From positions 186,001 to 250,000 of the forward strand of contig NZ_QXXQ01000005.1 in the NCBI RefSeq assembly GCF_003570715.1: 64,000 bases of DNA. The letters run 5' to 3'. The translations under genes were made by a program, and so were the position numbers. This DNA comes from Gemmobacter lutimaris (GTDB taxonomy: Bacteria; Pseudomonadota; Alphaproteobacteria; Rhodobacterales; Rhodobacteraceae). A model generated the notes under the pieces. That model saw only the letters and a list, made by a program, of their open reading frames with translations, had not been told where the DNA came from and did no database searches. Below, piece after piece: positions 1 through 9,396 of this stretch. Each line of letters begins with the position of its first letter. Positions within the stretch are counted from its first letter, which is position 1.

Positions 1-141
1 GCCGGTTCCGGCCCGGTCATCCAGCCGCGCGGTCAGCAGATAGGTCTGCATCCCGCCTTCGCGGTAGTTGTGCGAGGCTTGCAGCAACGCGGTCGATTTG
101 CCCGCATTCATGGTGGAATAGTGGAAGTAGAGCTTTGCCAT
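1..141 (-). CDS. tdk: Thymidine kinase, N-terminal part (runs off the left edge)
   Basis: The first 47 codons read from an ATG at 141 leftward. They contain the P-loop STMNAGKST at residues 9-17 and the following [13 protein letters not shown] stretch, which are characteristic of type II (TK1-like) thymidine kinases that phosphorylate thymidine to dTMP in the salvage pathway. The rest of the gene, including the lasso region and zinc site, lies outside the window. A strong hairpin lies only 18 bp upstream of the start. Confidence 0.93.
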   Translation of the reverse strand, partial: MAKLYFHYSTMNAGKSTALLQASHNYREGGMQTYLLTARLDDRAGTG

Positions 142-155
142 GCCGCCCGATAGCG

Positions 156-183
156 AAAAGCCCCGCTTGTCACAAGCGGGGCT
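156..183 (-). terminator. Perfect 12-bp hairpin with T-run in the tdk leader
   Basis: Positions 159-170 and 172-183 are exact reverse complements around a single base. On the minus strand the hairpin is followed by TTTTCGC, so it reads as an intrinsic terminator for leftward transcription. It ends about 15 nt before the tdk start codon. It either separates tdk from an upstream minus-strand transcript or acts as an attenuator. Confidence 0.6.
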
Positions 184-595
184 TCGGCACGGATACAAGC
201 ATTCACTCGTCCAAAATCGCATCGGGCGCCAGAAGCGCCGGCACTGGTTAAACAAGGCTCCCCCTGAGGAGGGGCGGGCGGGGGCACGCCGGGAGGTGGA
301 TTTGACGCAGCCAGCGCCACACCCGGACGGAACAAGGGCAGGGGGCGGCAGGCCGCCACACTCGTTACGTCACGTCCACGAGGGAGGACGCGCCGACACT
401 CGTTACTGACGGGCCCGCCGCGCAACCACCAGGTTTCCCGGCCGGTTTCCCCGTGGGGCAATGGCACGGCGGACCCCCACCCGCTCCGACGCTGGGGACG
501 CCGGAAGCTCACTCACTAACGTTCCGGGCTTGCCGGAACTGGATTATGAATGACAAAGCCCTGCCGTCCGATTAATGGGAAAAGAAATGGTGATT
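184..595. other. Non-coding or unresolved stretch between tdk and the HTH-like gene
   Basis: No credible gene is seen in this interval of about 410 bp. The open frames here (for example minus 512-108 and plus 140-409) overlap the tdk start or its hairpin and have composition typical of GC-rich chance frames. The decamer CACTCGTTAC occurs twice, near 360 and 398. A structured RNA transcribed leftward into the 156-183 terminator is possible, but no known RNA family was recognised. Confidence 0.4.
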
Positions 596-611
596 TCCCC
601 CAAATGGGGGA
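596..611. promoter_or_regulatory. Inverted repeat upstream of the HTH-like gene
   Basis: TCCCCCA at 596-602 and TGGGGGA at 605-611 form a perfect 7-bp inverted repeat about 20 bp before the start at 633. The position suits an operator for autoregulation, but the binding protein is unknown. Confidence 0.35.
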
Positions 612-632
612 TGTGGAAGGATTTCGGGTTTC

Positions 633-1088
633 ATGTCGATCGACTCCTATCTGAAAAAGCATACCGAGGCGCTTGTGAAGGACGTGGGTATCGAGGCAGC
701 CTGTGACCTGACCGGAAAATCGAAGGCGACCATCGGGCGCTACTATTCCGAACAGGATGAGCACAGCGACCGTTTCATGCCGATCGACGTGGTGGCGCAG
801 CTTGAGGCGGCGGCCCGCTATCCGCATGTGACCTCTGCTCTGGCGGAACTGCGCGGTATCACCTTCAGCTATGATGCCGAACGCCGTAACGCGCAGTCGG
901 CAGGCATCAATTCCGATGTGGTGGCGCTGGCGCAAAGGTTCGGGATGCTGATGGCGGAATACAACAATGCCATCGCCGATGGCCGCATCTCGGTGAACGA
1001 GGCGAAGCGCCTGCTGCGGGAAACGCTGGCGATCCAGCAGGTCTTGCTGGAGATGAAGCTGAACCTTGAGGAAGAAGCCGGGCATTGA
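633..1088 (+). CDS. Conserved small protein with N-terminal HTH-like segment
   Basis: This is a 151-residue protein. Residues about 14-40 (KDVGIEAACDLTGKSKATIG and following) look like a helix-turn-helix of the kind found in CII-like phage or chromosomal regulators. The C-terminal third is helical, acidic and probably coiled. No enzyme motif is visible. It stands alone between an upstream inverted repeat and a strong bidirectional terminator. A DNA-binding role is inferred from the HTH-like pattern only. Confidence 0.7.
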   Translation: MSIDSYLKKHTEALVKDVGIEAACDLTGKSKATIGRYYSEQDEHSDRFMPIDVVAQLEAAARYPHVTSALAELRGITFSYDAERRNAQSAGINSDVVALAQRFGMLMAEYNNAIADGRISVNEAKRLLRETLAIQQVLLEMKLNLEEEAGH

Positions 1089-1104
1089 ACCCTTGGCACA
1101 AAGT

Positions 1105-1136
1105 AAAAGGCCGGGCAGAACGCCCGGCCTTTTCCT
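1105..1136. terminator. Bidirectional intrinsic terminator
   Basis: GGCCGGGC (1109-1116) pairs with GCCCGGCC (1122-1129) over a 5-nt loop. The stem is flanked by AAAA on the left and TTTTCCTTTT on the right. It lies between the convergent HTH-like gene and rhlE and can serve both. Confidence 0.9.
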
Positions 1137-1140
1137 TTTA

Positions 1141-2511
1141 TCAGCCGCGAGCGGGGCGCCGGGGCGGGGCAGAGCCGCCTGCCGCCTTGCGCGCGGGCTT
1201 CTGGCCCTGAGGGCGGGCACCACCGGGCTTGCCCGCCGGTTTGCCGCCTTGCGGTTTCGCGCCCTGCGGCTTTTGACCCTGCGGTTTCTGCCCCTGCGGA
1301 CGCCCGCTGCCGCCGCGGCGCTGCTGGTTCTGCTGCGCCCGCGCGACCTTCAGCGCATTGGCCTCTTTCACCGCATCCATCGCCCAGGGAGCGCCGCCGA
1401 TCACGGGCACGGTTTTCTTCAGCAGCGTCTCGACCTGCTTCAGCTCATCCATCTCGGCCGGAGCGCAGAAGCTGACGGAACTGCCGCCAGCCCCGGCGCG
1501 CGCGGTGCGGCCGATGCGGTGGACGTAGTTTTCCGGCACGTTCGGCATGTCGTAGTTATAGACGTGGCGCACCGTCGGAATGTCGATGCCGCGCGCCGCC
1601 ACATCGGTGGCAACCAGCACATCCATCGTGCCCTCGCGGAAATCGGCCAGCGCGCGCTCGCGCTGGTTCTGGCTGCGGTTGCCGTGGATCGCTACCGCAT
1701 TGAAGCCCCAGGTCACCAGCAGCTTCGCCAGCTTGTCGGCGCCGTGCTTGGTGCGGGCAAAGACGATGGCTGCCTCGCCCGGATGCTTTTGCAGATAGCT
1801 TTCCAGGAGCTTTGCCTTGTCACCCTGCGGGGTGAAATGCACGCCCTGCACGATCTTTTCCGCCGGTTTGCCGGGGGGCGAGACCTGCACGCGGACCGGA
1901 TCGCGCAGATAGGTATCGGCGATTTCCTCGATGTCCTTCGGCATGGTGGCGCTGAACAGCAGGGTCTGGCGGCGCAGCGGCAGGAATTTGGCGATCTGGC
2001 GCAGCGAATGGATGAAGCCCATGTCCAGCATGTGATCGGCCTCGTCCAGCACCAGATAGCCGCAGCTGTCCAGCCGCACATCGCCGCGCTCCAAGAGGTC
2101 GATCAGCCGGCCGGGGGTGGCGATCAGCACATCGGTGCCCTTGGCCAGCCGTTCCGACTGCTTGTTGATCGAGGCGCCGCCCACCACCATGGTCAACTTG
2201 ACCGGCGTCCCCTTGGTGAAGGCAAAGATGTGGTCATAGATCTGCTGCACCAGCTCGCGCGTAGGGGCAAGGATCAGGGCGCGCACATTGCGCGGCCCCG
2301 GCGGGTGGGTGATGTCCAGCAGGCGGTGCAGCAGCGGCAGGCCGAAAGCGGCGGTCTTGCCGGTGCCGGTCTGCGCCAGACCCATCAGGTCGCGCCCCTT
2401 CATCACCTGCGGAATGGCCTGCGCCTGAATCGGCGTGGGCGTGGTGAAGCTGGTGCCTTCCAGCGCCTTGAGGAGTTTCGGCGAAAGGCCGAGATCAGCG
2501 AAAGTCGTCAT
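1141..2511 (-). CDS. rhlE: DEAD-box RNA helicase, RhlE type
   Basis: A 456-residue ATP-dependent RNA helicase. Visible motifs are the Q-motif region (TPTPIQAQAIP), Walker A AQTGTGKT, motif Ia PTRELVQQI, motif II VLDEADHMLDMGF, motif III FSATMP, and the motif V/VI ATDVAARGIDI and HRIGRTARAG. The C-terminal tail is lysine, glycine, proline and glutamine rich with repeated QGQKPQG-like units, typical of RhlE and likely to bind RNA. The start chosen is MTTFADLGL at 2511, because the 50 codons before it have no helicase similarity. It ends 5 bp from the shared terminator. Confidence 0.95.
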   Translation of the reverse strand: MTTFADLGLSPKLLKALEGTSFTTPTPIQAQAIPQVMKGRDLMGLAQTGTGKTAAFGLPLLHRLLDITHPPGPRNVRALILAPTRELVQQIYDHIFAFTKGTPVKLTMVVGGASINKQSERLAKGTDVLIATPGRLIDLLERGDVRLDSCGYLVLDEADHMLDMGFIHSLRQIAKFLPLRRQTLLFSATMPKDIEEIADTYLRDPVRVQVSPPGKPAEKIVQGVHFTPQGDKAKLLESYLQKHPGEAAIVFARTKHGADKLAKLLVTWGFNAVAIHGNRSQNQRERALADFREGTMDVLVATDVAARGIDIPTVRHVYNYDMPNVPENYVHRIGRTARAGAGGSSVSFCAPAEMDELKQVETLLKKTVPVIGGAPWAMDAVKEANALKVARAQQNQQRRGGSGRPQGQKPQGQKPQGAKPQGGKPAGKPGGARPQGQKPARKAAGGSAPPRRPARG

Positions 2512-2759
2512 ATGTCGTTCCAATAGTCTTTGGGATGCCGCAACGGGCATCCGCGAGGGGTGGCGGGTCGCCTCGTGCCGGGGGAACCCCCGTTCACCGT
2601 CGAAACCGCGGTGCCCCTGCGTGACTTGTGGGAACCATGGCCGCACCCCGTTCAGGCTCACGCGGCCGGGTGTCGGACAAGGCGCAGATGGGGCAGGGCG
2701 GCGCGAATGTCAAGCCTTTGCCGCTTTGCGGGGCGGGACCGTCGCGCTAGAAAAGGACC

Positions 2760-3713
2760 ATGACCGACGCCCGCATCCGCCTGCACCTGCCTGCCCATAT
2801 GCTCGACAACGGGGCGGCACGGATGCCGCAGTTCTATCGCCGCGCGCTGGAAGGGCTGTCGGGCCTTGGCGTGCGGGTGGAGCTTTGTCACCGCGACATC
2901 GACCGCCTGCGCGCTGGCCCCGAAGGCGGGCATCTGGATCTGGTCCATGCGGCGGCGGTGGGGCGGGGGCAGGCGCTGACGCTGGGCACCGCATATCTGG
3001 ACCGTTTCTTCTATGCCGACCCCGAGGGGATCTTCTTTGAAAGCAGCACGATGCGGGCGCGGTTCCGCCCAGATACCGTGCCCGAGGATCGCGCGGCGGA
3101 ATTTCTGGCCGATCTGCGCGCGCAATATGTGACGCCACGCCGGTCGCGCCACATCCAGCCCGAGGCGCAGGTGGCCTTCCCCGGCGGGCATATCGCGCTG
3201 TTCCTGCAAGACCTGTCCGACCCGGTGGAACGCGCGCGCCACATGACGGCGGCGGAAATGGTCGAGGCGGTGCTGGCGCATCGGGACGGGCGAATGCTGG
3301 TGGTGAAGCCGCATCCCCGCAACAGCGGGCCGGAGACCGAGGCGATCCTGCGCCGCCTGACCGGCGTTCCGGGCGTGCAGATCACCGAGGCCAATCTGCA
3401 CGACATTCTGGCGGGGGCGGCGGTTTCGGTCTCCATTTCCTCCTCCGTCGGGCTGGAGGGGATGCTGCATGGCGTGCCTGCGGTGTTCTTCGGGCAAAGC
3501 GACCTGCATCACTGCGCGGTCACGGTGACCCGCCCCGAGGACTGGCCCGCCGCACTGGACGCGGCGCTGGTGACGCGCTGGCCCTTTGCGCAATTCCTGC
3601 TGTGGTTCCTGCGCCGCCGCAATATCGACGCGCGCCGCCCCTTCCTGCCGAAACTGGTGGAGCGCATCCGCGCGGCAGGCTGTGACCCAGCCGCGCTGGG
3701 TCTCCGCGATTAG
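2760..3713 (+). CDS. Capsular polysaccharide synthesis/export-like protein (KpsC/KpsS-type fold)
   Basis: A 317-residue soluble protein. Residues about 178-240 hold [10 protein letters not shown] followed by [20 protein letters not shown], the nucleotide-sugar-binding half of capsule biosynthesis proteins of the Kdo-transferase/KpsC-KpsS type. The N-terminal half is less recognisable. It is isolated from other polysaccharide genes, so the glycan substrate is unknown. Its stop codon overlaps the stop of the convergent metG by a few bases. Confidence 0.65.
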   Translation: MTDARIRLHLPAHMLDNGAARMPQFYRRALEGLSGLGVRVELCHRDIDRLRAGPEGGHLDLVHAAAVGRGQALTLGTAYLDRFFYADPEGIFFESSTMRARFRPDTVPEDRAAEFLADLRAQYVTPRRSRHIQPEAQVAFPGGHIALFLQDLSDPVERARHMTAAEMVEAVLAHRDGRMLVVKPHPRNSGPETEAILRRLTGVPGVQITEANLHDILAGAAVSVSISSSVGLEGMLHGVPAVFFGQSDLHHCAVTVTRPEDWPAALDAALVTRWPFAQFLLWFLRRRNIDARRPFLPKLVERIRAAGCDPAALGLRD

Positions 3714-5425
3714 CGGGTGCCCGCGAAACGCTGTTGCCAGTCGGCGCGTTCCTCGTCGGTGATCTTGCGGAACAGGTTTTCCGGCACGGTGAAGGCGTGG
3801 CCCGCAGGCAGGGCGCGCAGGGCAGCGCCGATGTCGGCGGGCCAAGTCCAGTCGTCCGAGCCCATGGCATCCATCATCGCTTGTGCCGCATCGGGGATGA
3901 AGGGTTGCGACAGGATCGCATAGACCCGGATCAGGTTCAGGCTGAGGCGGATCATCGCCTCGGCCCGTGCCGGATCGGTCTTGATCGCGCTCCACGGGGC
4001 GGCGGCTTGCAGGTATTCATTGCCGATCACCCAGATCGCCCGCAATTCGGCCGCCGCCTTGCGGACCTCGATCGCGTTCATATGGGCCTCGTAATCGCGG
4101 ATGCGCGCGCCCAGATCGGCGATCAGCGCGGTTTCCTCGGGGCCGAAGTCGCCGCCTTCCGGCACCGCCTCGCCCAGTTTCGACTTGGCGAATTTGGTGA
4201 CGCGGCTGACGAAATTGCCCAGAACGTCGGCCAGATCCTTGTTCACGGAAGCCTGGAAATTCTCCCATGTGAATTCGCTGTCGGCGCTTTCGGGCGCGTG
4301 GCTGAGCAGCCACCAGCGCCAGTAATCCGAAGGCAGGATCGACAGCGCCTGATCCATGAACACCCCGCGCCCGCGCGAGGTGGAGAACTGGCCGCCATCA
4401 TAATTCAGGTAATTGAAGGACTTGAGGTAATCGACCAGCTTCCATGGCTCGCCCGACCCCAGAATGGTGGCCGGGAAAGACAGGGTGTGGAAGGGCACGT
4501 TGTCCTTGCCCATGAACTGATAATAGGTCACGTCGTCGGCGCCCTTGTCGGTGCGCCACCAGCGTTCCCAGTCGGCGTCGGCCTTGCCATTGGCATCGGC
4601 CCATTCGGCGGTGCCGGCGATATATTCGATGGGGGCATCGAACCAGACGTAGAAGACCTTGCCTTCCATCCCCGGCCAGGGCTGATCGCCCTTCATCACC
4701 GGGATACCCCAGTGCAGGTCGCGCGTGATGCCACGATCCTGCAAGCCGTCACCATCGTTCAGCCATTTCTTCGCGATGGAGGTGGTCAGCACCGGCCAGT
4801 CGGTCTTGCTGTCGATCCAGGCTTCCAGCTTGTCGCGCAGGGCGCGCTGCATCAGGTAAAGGTGCTTGGTTTCCCGCACCTCAAGATTGGTGGAGCCGGA
4901 AATCGTGGAATGCGGGTTGATCAGGTCGGTCGGGTCAAGCTGCTTGGTGCAGTTGTCGCACTGGTCGCCCCGCGCGCTGTCATAGCCGCAATTCGGGCAG
5001 GTGCCCTCGATATAGCGGTCGGGCAGGAAGCGGTTGTCGTCGATGGAAAAGATCATCTTTTCCGATACTTCGCGGATCAGCCCGTGATCGGCCAGTTGCC
5101 CCGCGAAATGCTGGGTCAGCTTGTGGTTCCGTTGGCTGGAGGAGCGGCCGAAATGATCGAAGGACAGCCGGAAGCCACGTGCCAGATCGGCCTGAACCTC
5201 GTGCATCTCGGCGCAGTAATCGGCGACCGGCTTGCCGGCCTTGGCGGCGGCCAGTTCGGCCGGGGTGCCATGTTCGTCGGTCGCGCAGATGAACATGACC
5301 TCGTTGCCGCGCGCGCGCATGTAGCGGGCGAACAGGTCGGCGGGCAGTTGGCTGCCCACCAGATTGCCCAGATGCTTGATCCCGTTGATATAGGGAATAG
5401 CCGAAGTGATGAGAATCCGAGCCAT
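3710..5425 (-). CDS. metG: Methionyl-tRNA synthetase
   Basis: A 571-residue class I synthetase charging tRNA-Met. Near the N-terminus [16 protein letters not shown] carries the HIGH-type signature as HLGN. Four zinc ligands are seen in [17 protein letters not shown] around residue 143. The KMSKS loop appears as [10 protein letters not shown] near residue 350, a variant found in this MetRS subtype. The anticodon-binding helical domain follows ([17 protein letters not shown]). The start [12 protein letters not shown] at 5425 is preferred over a longer frame because the upstream codons fall in a repeat. Confidence 0.96.
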   Translation of the reverse strand: MARILITSAIPYINGIKHLGNLVGSQLPADLFARYMRARGNEVMFICATDEHGTPAELAAAKAGKPVADYCAEMHEVQADLARGFRLSFDHFGRSSSQRNHKLTQHFAGQLADHGLIREVSEKMIFSIDDNRFLPDRYIEGTCPNCGYDSARGDQCDNCTKQLDPTDLINPHSTISGSTNLEVRETKHLYLMQRALRDKLEAWIDSKTDWPVLTTSIAKKWLNDGDGLQDRGITRDLHWGIPVMKGDQPWPGMEGKVFYVWFDAPIEYIAGTAEWADANGKADADWERWWRTDKGADDVTYYQFMGKDNVPFHTLSFPATILGSGEPWKLVDYLKSFNYLNYDGGQFSTSRGRGVFMDQALSILPSDYWRWWLLSHAPESADSEFTWENFQASVNKDLADVLGNFVSRVTKFAKSKLGEAVPEGGDFGPEETALIADLGARIRDYEAHMNAIEVRKAAAELRAIWVIGNEYLQAAAPWSAIKTDPARAEAMIRLSLNLIRVYAILSQPFIPDAAQAMMDAMGSDDWTWPADIGAALRALPAGHAFTVPENLFRKITDEERADWQQRFAGTR

Positions 5426-5434
5426 GCCGCGTCC

Positions 5435-5530
5435 CCTTTTCCATTGCGGCAGCATCCTGTGCCGCGGGCCTTTCCATTGCGGCGCCGCCAAGCGCCACAG
5501 GCCTTTCCGTTCCGCCGCTGTTTAGCGCCG
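5435..5530. repeat. Three degenerate 33-bp repeats upstream of metG
   Basis: CCTTTTCC-type blocks followed by a GC-rich segment start at about 5435, 5469 and 5502, with near-constant 33-bp spacing. They fill the metG leader. They could be non-functional drift, or leader structure affecting metG expression. Confidence 0.45.
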
Positions 5531-5558
5531 CAGACGAGGCGGGAAAAGGGCTTTCGGC

Positions 5559-6311
5559 CTATTGCGCGCAGTATCCGCCGTCGATCAGGTGATACGATCC
5601 GTTGATGAATTTCGCCTGATCCGACAAGAGGAACAGCGTCAGCGCCGCAACCTCGGCCGGTTGTCCCAGCCGCCCGACCGGATGCGCAGCCACCAGCGCC
5701 TCTTTCGCGCCCTCGGGCAGGTTGGCCAGCAGGGGCGTGTCAATGAAGGCAGGGCCGACGGCATTCACCCGGATGCCCTTGGCGGCATATTCCAGCGCGG
5801 CGGTGCGGGTCAGCCCAAGCAGCGCGTGTTTCGCCGCCACATAGGCGCCCGCATTGGCAAAGCCGACCGAGCCGAGAATCGAGGCCATGTTGACGATGGC
5901 GCCGCCGCCGGATTTCAGCATCTCGGGGATGGCGAAGCGCAACCCGTAGAACACGGCGTCAAGGTTCACGCCCATGACCTGCCGCCAGCCCTCCAGCGGA
6001 TACTCGCCCAAAGGCGCCATCGGCCCACTGATTCCCGCGTTGTTCACAAGCAGGTCCAGCCGGCCACCGGCCACCACTGCCTCGGCCACCAGCCGTTCGA
6101 CCACAGCCGGGTCCGAGACATCGCCCGCGCCGGGCAGGGCCTGCCCGCCCGCCGCGACGATCCGGTCGGCCACGGCGGCGGCGGTGTCGGGGTGCAGGTC
6201 GGCCACAATGACCCGCGCCCCGGCGCGACCCAGTTCCAGCGCGATGGCCTCGCCAATGCCGGAGCCCGCGCCGGTTACAAGGGCCGTCTTGCCGCTAAAG
6301 GAAATCTGCAT
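5559..6311 (-). CDS. SDR-family NAD(P)-dependent oxidoreductase
   Basis: A 250-residue classical short-chain dehydrogenase. It has the cofactor motif TGAGSGIG at residues 14-21, NNAG near 90, the catalytic Ser in NMASILGS, and YVAAK (Tyr and Lys of the catalytic tetrad). An Asp after the second beta strand (VADLHPD) suggests NAD preference. The substrate cannot be read from sequence. It lies upstream of metG on the same strand with about 130 bp between them. Confidence 0.88.
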   Translation of the reverse strand: MQISFSGKTALVTGAGSGIGEAIALELGRAGARVIVADLHPDTAAAVADRIVAAGGQALPGAGDVSDPAVVERLVAEAVVAGGRLDLLVNNAGISGPMAPLGEYPLEGWRQVMGVNLDAVFYGLRFAIPEMLKSGGGAIVNMASILGSVGFANAGAYVAAKHALLGLTRTAALEYAAKGIRVNAVGPAFIDTPLLANLPEGAKEALVAAHPVGRLGQPAEVAALTLFLLSDQAKFINGSYHLIDGGYCAQ

Positions 6312-6390
6312 TTCTGCCTCCTGTCACTGATTGCGCGGGCAGTATGGCACAGGCGTCAGGCGAGAGCGTTGATCCGGCGCAAATGGCCGA

Positions 6391-7611
6391 TCACTCTCCC
6401 GTGCGGTCGCGTTTCAGAAGACGCCCGATCAGGAACGAGGTGCGCGGTTCATAGGTATAGGCGGTGCGGGTCTTCGACGGGCGCACCCGCATCCGGGCGA
6501 AGCCGAAGACGATCAGCCCGGCATGGGCAATCCCGATCATCACGAACATCGCTTCCGGCCCGAAATGTTCAATCACCAGCGAGGCGACATAGGGGCTGGC
6601 GATGGCGCCCACCGCGTAAAGGAACATCAGCGCGGCGGAAAGCTCCACCCGTTCCTGCGGCTCGGCGTAGTCATGGGCGTGCGCGGTAGAGATCGAATAG
6701 ACGGGTAATGTGGCAAAGCCGAACAGCGCGGCGGCAGCAAAGACACCGGAAATGCCGGAGGCCGCCAGCGCGATGGTGGCGCCACAGGCGAAGATACCCG
6801 CAACCGAAATCCAGATCAGCACCGACCGGCGGTCATAGCGGTCAGCCAGCCAGCCGACCGGAATTTGCGCCACTGCCCCGCCCAGCACATAGGCCGCCAG
6901 AAACAGCGCGATCAGATCGGCACCCAGACCGACCTCCAGCCCGTAGACCGGGCCGACCATGCGGAAGGCCGCGCCTGTCACGCCCGATACCACCACCCCC
7001 ATGCTGGCCAATGGCGATTTGCGCCATGCAAGACCGGGGCGCAGACGGGGGGCCAGCGGGGTGGGGGGCGCCTCGCTGCGGGTCAGGGTCAGCGGGAAGA
7101 TGGCACAGCAGCACAGCAGCGCCAGCAGGTTGTAGGAAACGTAGGAGGCAGGCTCCAGCACGCCGATCATAAGCTGCGCGCCAAGGCTGCCCGCGATGTC
7201 CACAACCCGGTAAACCCCCATGGCGCGGGCGCGGGTCGCGTTCGTCACCTTGTCCTGCAACCATGCCTCGATGATCGTGTAACAGCCTGCAACACAAAGG
7301 CCCGAAGCCATCCGCATCACCGACCAGGCCAGCGGATCAACGATGAGCATATGCGCCAGAATGCCGATGGTCCCCGCCGCCGTGAAGGCCGCGAAGGCGC
7401 GCGAATGTCCGACAGACCCCATAAGCCGTGGCGCCCACCAGCAGCCAATGAAGAAGCCGAAGAAATGGGCTGAGCCCAGCAGGCCAAGCTGTTCGGTGGA
7501 AAAGCCGAGGCTCGCGCCCGAAATCGCATCCAGCGGCGCGACCCCGCCCGAACCGAGTTGCAGCAGCACGACAGCGAGGAACAGGGCGGCAAAAGAGATC
7601 AGCAGGCGCAT
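6391..7611 (-). CDS. MFS transporter, YcaD-like
   Basis: A 406-residue inner-membrane transporter with about twelve hydrophobic segments. The first loop WWAPRLMGSVGHSRAF and the central loop WLADRYDRRSVL (variant of GxxxDRxGRR) are MFS signatures. The EAWL segment and overall layout resemble the YcaD/quinolone-resistance-like subgroup. The start MRLLISFAAL at 7611 begins directly with the first membrane helix; the upstream in-frame codons are soluble and were excluded. The cargo is unknown. Confidence 0.85.
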   Translation of the reverse strand: MRLLISFAALFLAVVLLQLGSGGVAPLDAISGASLGFSTEQLGLLGSAHFFGFFIGCWWAPRLMGSVGHSRAFAAFTAAGTIGILAHMLIVDPLAWSVMRMASGLCVAGCYTIIEAWLQDKVTNATRARAMGVYRVVDIAGSLGAQLMIGVLEPASYVSYNLLALLCCCAIFPLTLTRSEAPPTPLAPRLRPGLAWRKSPLASMGVVVSGVTGAAFRMVGPVYGLEVGLGADLIALFLAAYVLGGAVAQIPVGWLADRYDRRSVLIWISVAGIFACGATIALAASGISGVFAAAALFGFATLPVYSISTAHAHDYAEPQERVELSAALMFLYAVGAIASPYVASLVIEHFGPEAMFVMIGIAHAGLIVFGFARMRVRPSKTRTAYTYEPRTSFLIGRLLKRDRTGE

Positions 7612-7769
7612 CGGCTCGTCATTCCGGCAGGGCTTGGCGGGCAGGTTGGCCCGGATTGCGCGCGGATGACAGGGCGAAATGATCACAGTTTGTAACAGCG
7701 CGTGAGGTGGCGCAGGTCTTGCCACTGCTGCGATCCGCTCTAAGCTGATGCCCGACAAGGAGAAACGTG

Positions 7770-8810
7770 ATGAAACAGGTTGCACTGGGCCGCAGCGGGC
7801 TCATGGTTTCGGAACTCTGCCTCGGCACGATGACCTGGGGCACCCAGAACACCGAGGCCGAGGCTTTTGCCCAGATGGATATGGCGACAGAGCGCGGCGT
7901 GACCTTCTGGGACACCGCCGAAATGTATCCGACCAACCCGGTCAGCGCTGAAACCGTCGGCGGGACCGAGACGATCATTGGCAACTGGTTCGCTGTGCGC
8001 GGCGGGCGTGACCGGGTGGTTCTGGCCACCAAGATCACCGGCAAGGGCAAGACGGTGCGCGCCGATCAGCCGATCAGCGCCGCCACGCTGCGCACGGCGG
8101 TCGAAGGCTCTTTGCGGCGTTTGCAGACCGATTACATCGACCTTTACCAACTGCACTGGCCCAATCGCGGCAGTTATCACTTCCGCCAGATGTGGCGCTA
8201 TGCGCCGCGCTTCGACGATCCGGCCGCGATCCGCGACAACATGGCCGAGGTGCTGCGCGCCGCCGGCGATCTGGTGGCCGAGGGCAAGATCCGCGCGCTG
8301 GGCTTGTCGAACGAAAGCGTCTGGGGCGCGGCCGAATGGCTGCGTCTGGCCGGGGTGGAAAACCTGCCGCGCATGGTCAGCGTGCAGAACGAATATTCGC
8401 TGCTCTGCCGCCAGTTCGATACCGACTGGGCCGAGCTTTCAGTGCTGGAGGATATGCCGCTGCTGGCCTATTCGCCGCTGGCGACGGGCCTGCTTTCGGG
8501 CAAATATGCGGGCGATGTGGTGCCCGAAGGCACCCGACGCGAACGCACCCCCGATCTTGGCGGACGGGTCACTGCGCAGGTATTCCCGGCCGTCTCTGCC
8601 TATCTGGGTCTGGCGCGCGATCATGGGCTGGACCCCTGCCAGATGGCGATCGCCTTCACCCGTCAGCGGCCCTTTGCCTGCATTCCGATCATCGGTGCCA
8701 CGACACTTGCGCAGCTTGAAAGCAATATCGGCGCCGCAGACCTGATGCTGTCGGACGAGGTGCTGGCCGACATCGACGCACTGCACCGTCTTTACCCCGC
8801 GCCTTACTGA
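7770..8810 (+). CDS. tas: Aldo/keto reductase, Tas-like
   Basis: A 346-residue TIM-barrel NADPH-dependent oxidoreductase. It shows GLMVSELCLGTMTWG, the catalytic Asp and Tyr in WDTAEMYP, Lys in LATKI, and His in YQLHWP. The C-terminal GATTLAQLESNI belongs to the NADP-binding site. The spacing and AEMYPTNP motif match E. coli Tas and relatives. The start is ATG 7770, six bases after AAGGAG; the adjacent GTG at 7767 is less well placed. Confidence 0.9.
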   Translation: MKQVALGRSGLMVSELCLGTMTWGTQNTEAEAFAQMDMATERGVTFWDTAEMYPTNPVSAETVGGTETIIGNWFAVRGGRDRVVLATKITGKGKTVRADQPISAATLRTAVEGSLRRLQTDYIDLYQLHWPNRGSYHFRQMWRYAPRFDDPAAIRDNMAEVLRAAGDLVAEGKIRALGLSNESVWGAAEWLRLAGVENLPRMVSVQNEYSLLCRQFDTDWAELSVLEDMPLLAYSPLATGLLSGKYAGDVVPEGTRRERTPDLGGRVTAQVFPAVSAYLGLARDHGLDPCQMAIAFTRQRPFACIPIIGATTLAQLESNIGAADLMLSDEVLADIDALHRLYPAPY

Positions 8811-8868
8811 ACCGCTTGCGCCTCGGGCGCGCTTCGGGCCTATTGGGGCGGGATAGGTGGGGGAAGGT

Positions 8869-9396
8869 ATGCGCCGGATTGCTGCGCTGTTGACGATTGG
8901 CCTGCTGGCGGCCTGCCAGTTGCCTGCGGGGCTGGGGGGGAGCAAGACCGCGCCACCGTCTGTGGCCGGTGTGACGGCCACACCGGGCACCATTACGGGC
9001 GGGGCGGTGACGACCTCGACACTTGCCCCGTCTGCGGGCGAGGCGAAGCCGCTGACTGCGCCTGAGACTGCCGAAAAACCCGTAGCAGAGCCAAACCCTG
9101 CCTCGCCGGTCAAGGCGGCTGACAAGCCTGCGGCGCCCAGGCAGGAACCCGAAATCAAGACGCCCGGTCAGATCAGTTGCGAAAAGGCGGGCGGCACCTG
9201 GTCTGCCGCAGGGCTGGCGCAGGCCAGGACCTGCGTGCGCCGCACCCGTGACGCCGGCAAACAATGCAGCCGGGAAAGCGATTGCGAAGGCTTCTGCCTT
9301 GCCCGGTCGCGCAGTTGTGCGCCGGTTACGCCGCTTTTCGGCTGTAATCCCATCCTTCAGGCAGATGGGCGAGAGGTCACCTTGTGTCTCGACTGA
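8869..9396 (+). CDS. Putative lipoprotein with cysteine-rich C-terminus
   Basis: A 175-residue protein with a lipoprotein signal (LLTIGLLAAC, Cys at about residue 16). A long Pro/Ala/Thr-rich linker follows, then a compact C-terminal domain with eight or more cysteines (ISCEKAGGTW through CLARSRSCAPV) that is likely disulphide bonded outside the cytoplasmic membrane. The start at 8869 follows a GGGGGAAGG ribosome site. It overlaps the next gene by 13 bp, implying one transcript. Function unknown. Confidence 0.75.
   Translation: MRRIAALLTIGLLAACQLPAGLGGSKTAPPSVAGVTATPGTITGGAVTTSTLAPSAGEAKPLTAPETAEKPVAEPNPASPVKAADKPAAPRQEPEIKTPGQISCEKAGGTWSAAGLAQARTCVRRTRDAGKQCSRESDCEGFCLARSRSCAPVTPLFGCNPILQADGREVTLCLD

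Noticed and set aside
108-512. A 134-codon minus-strand frame near tdk
   Set aside because: It reads through the terminator hairpin and into the tdk start, with Arg/Pro/Gly-rich composition and no ribosome site.
1066-2526. A 486-codon plus-strand frame opposite rhlE
   Set aside because: It is the antisense of a clear DEAD-box helicase with all motifs on the minus strand. The translation is low-complexity and matches nothing.
3734-5605. A 623-codon plus-strand frame opposite metG
   Set aside because: Antisense of a complete methionyl-tRNA synthetase; no independent signature.
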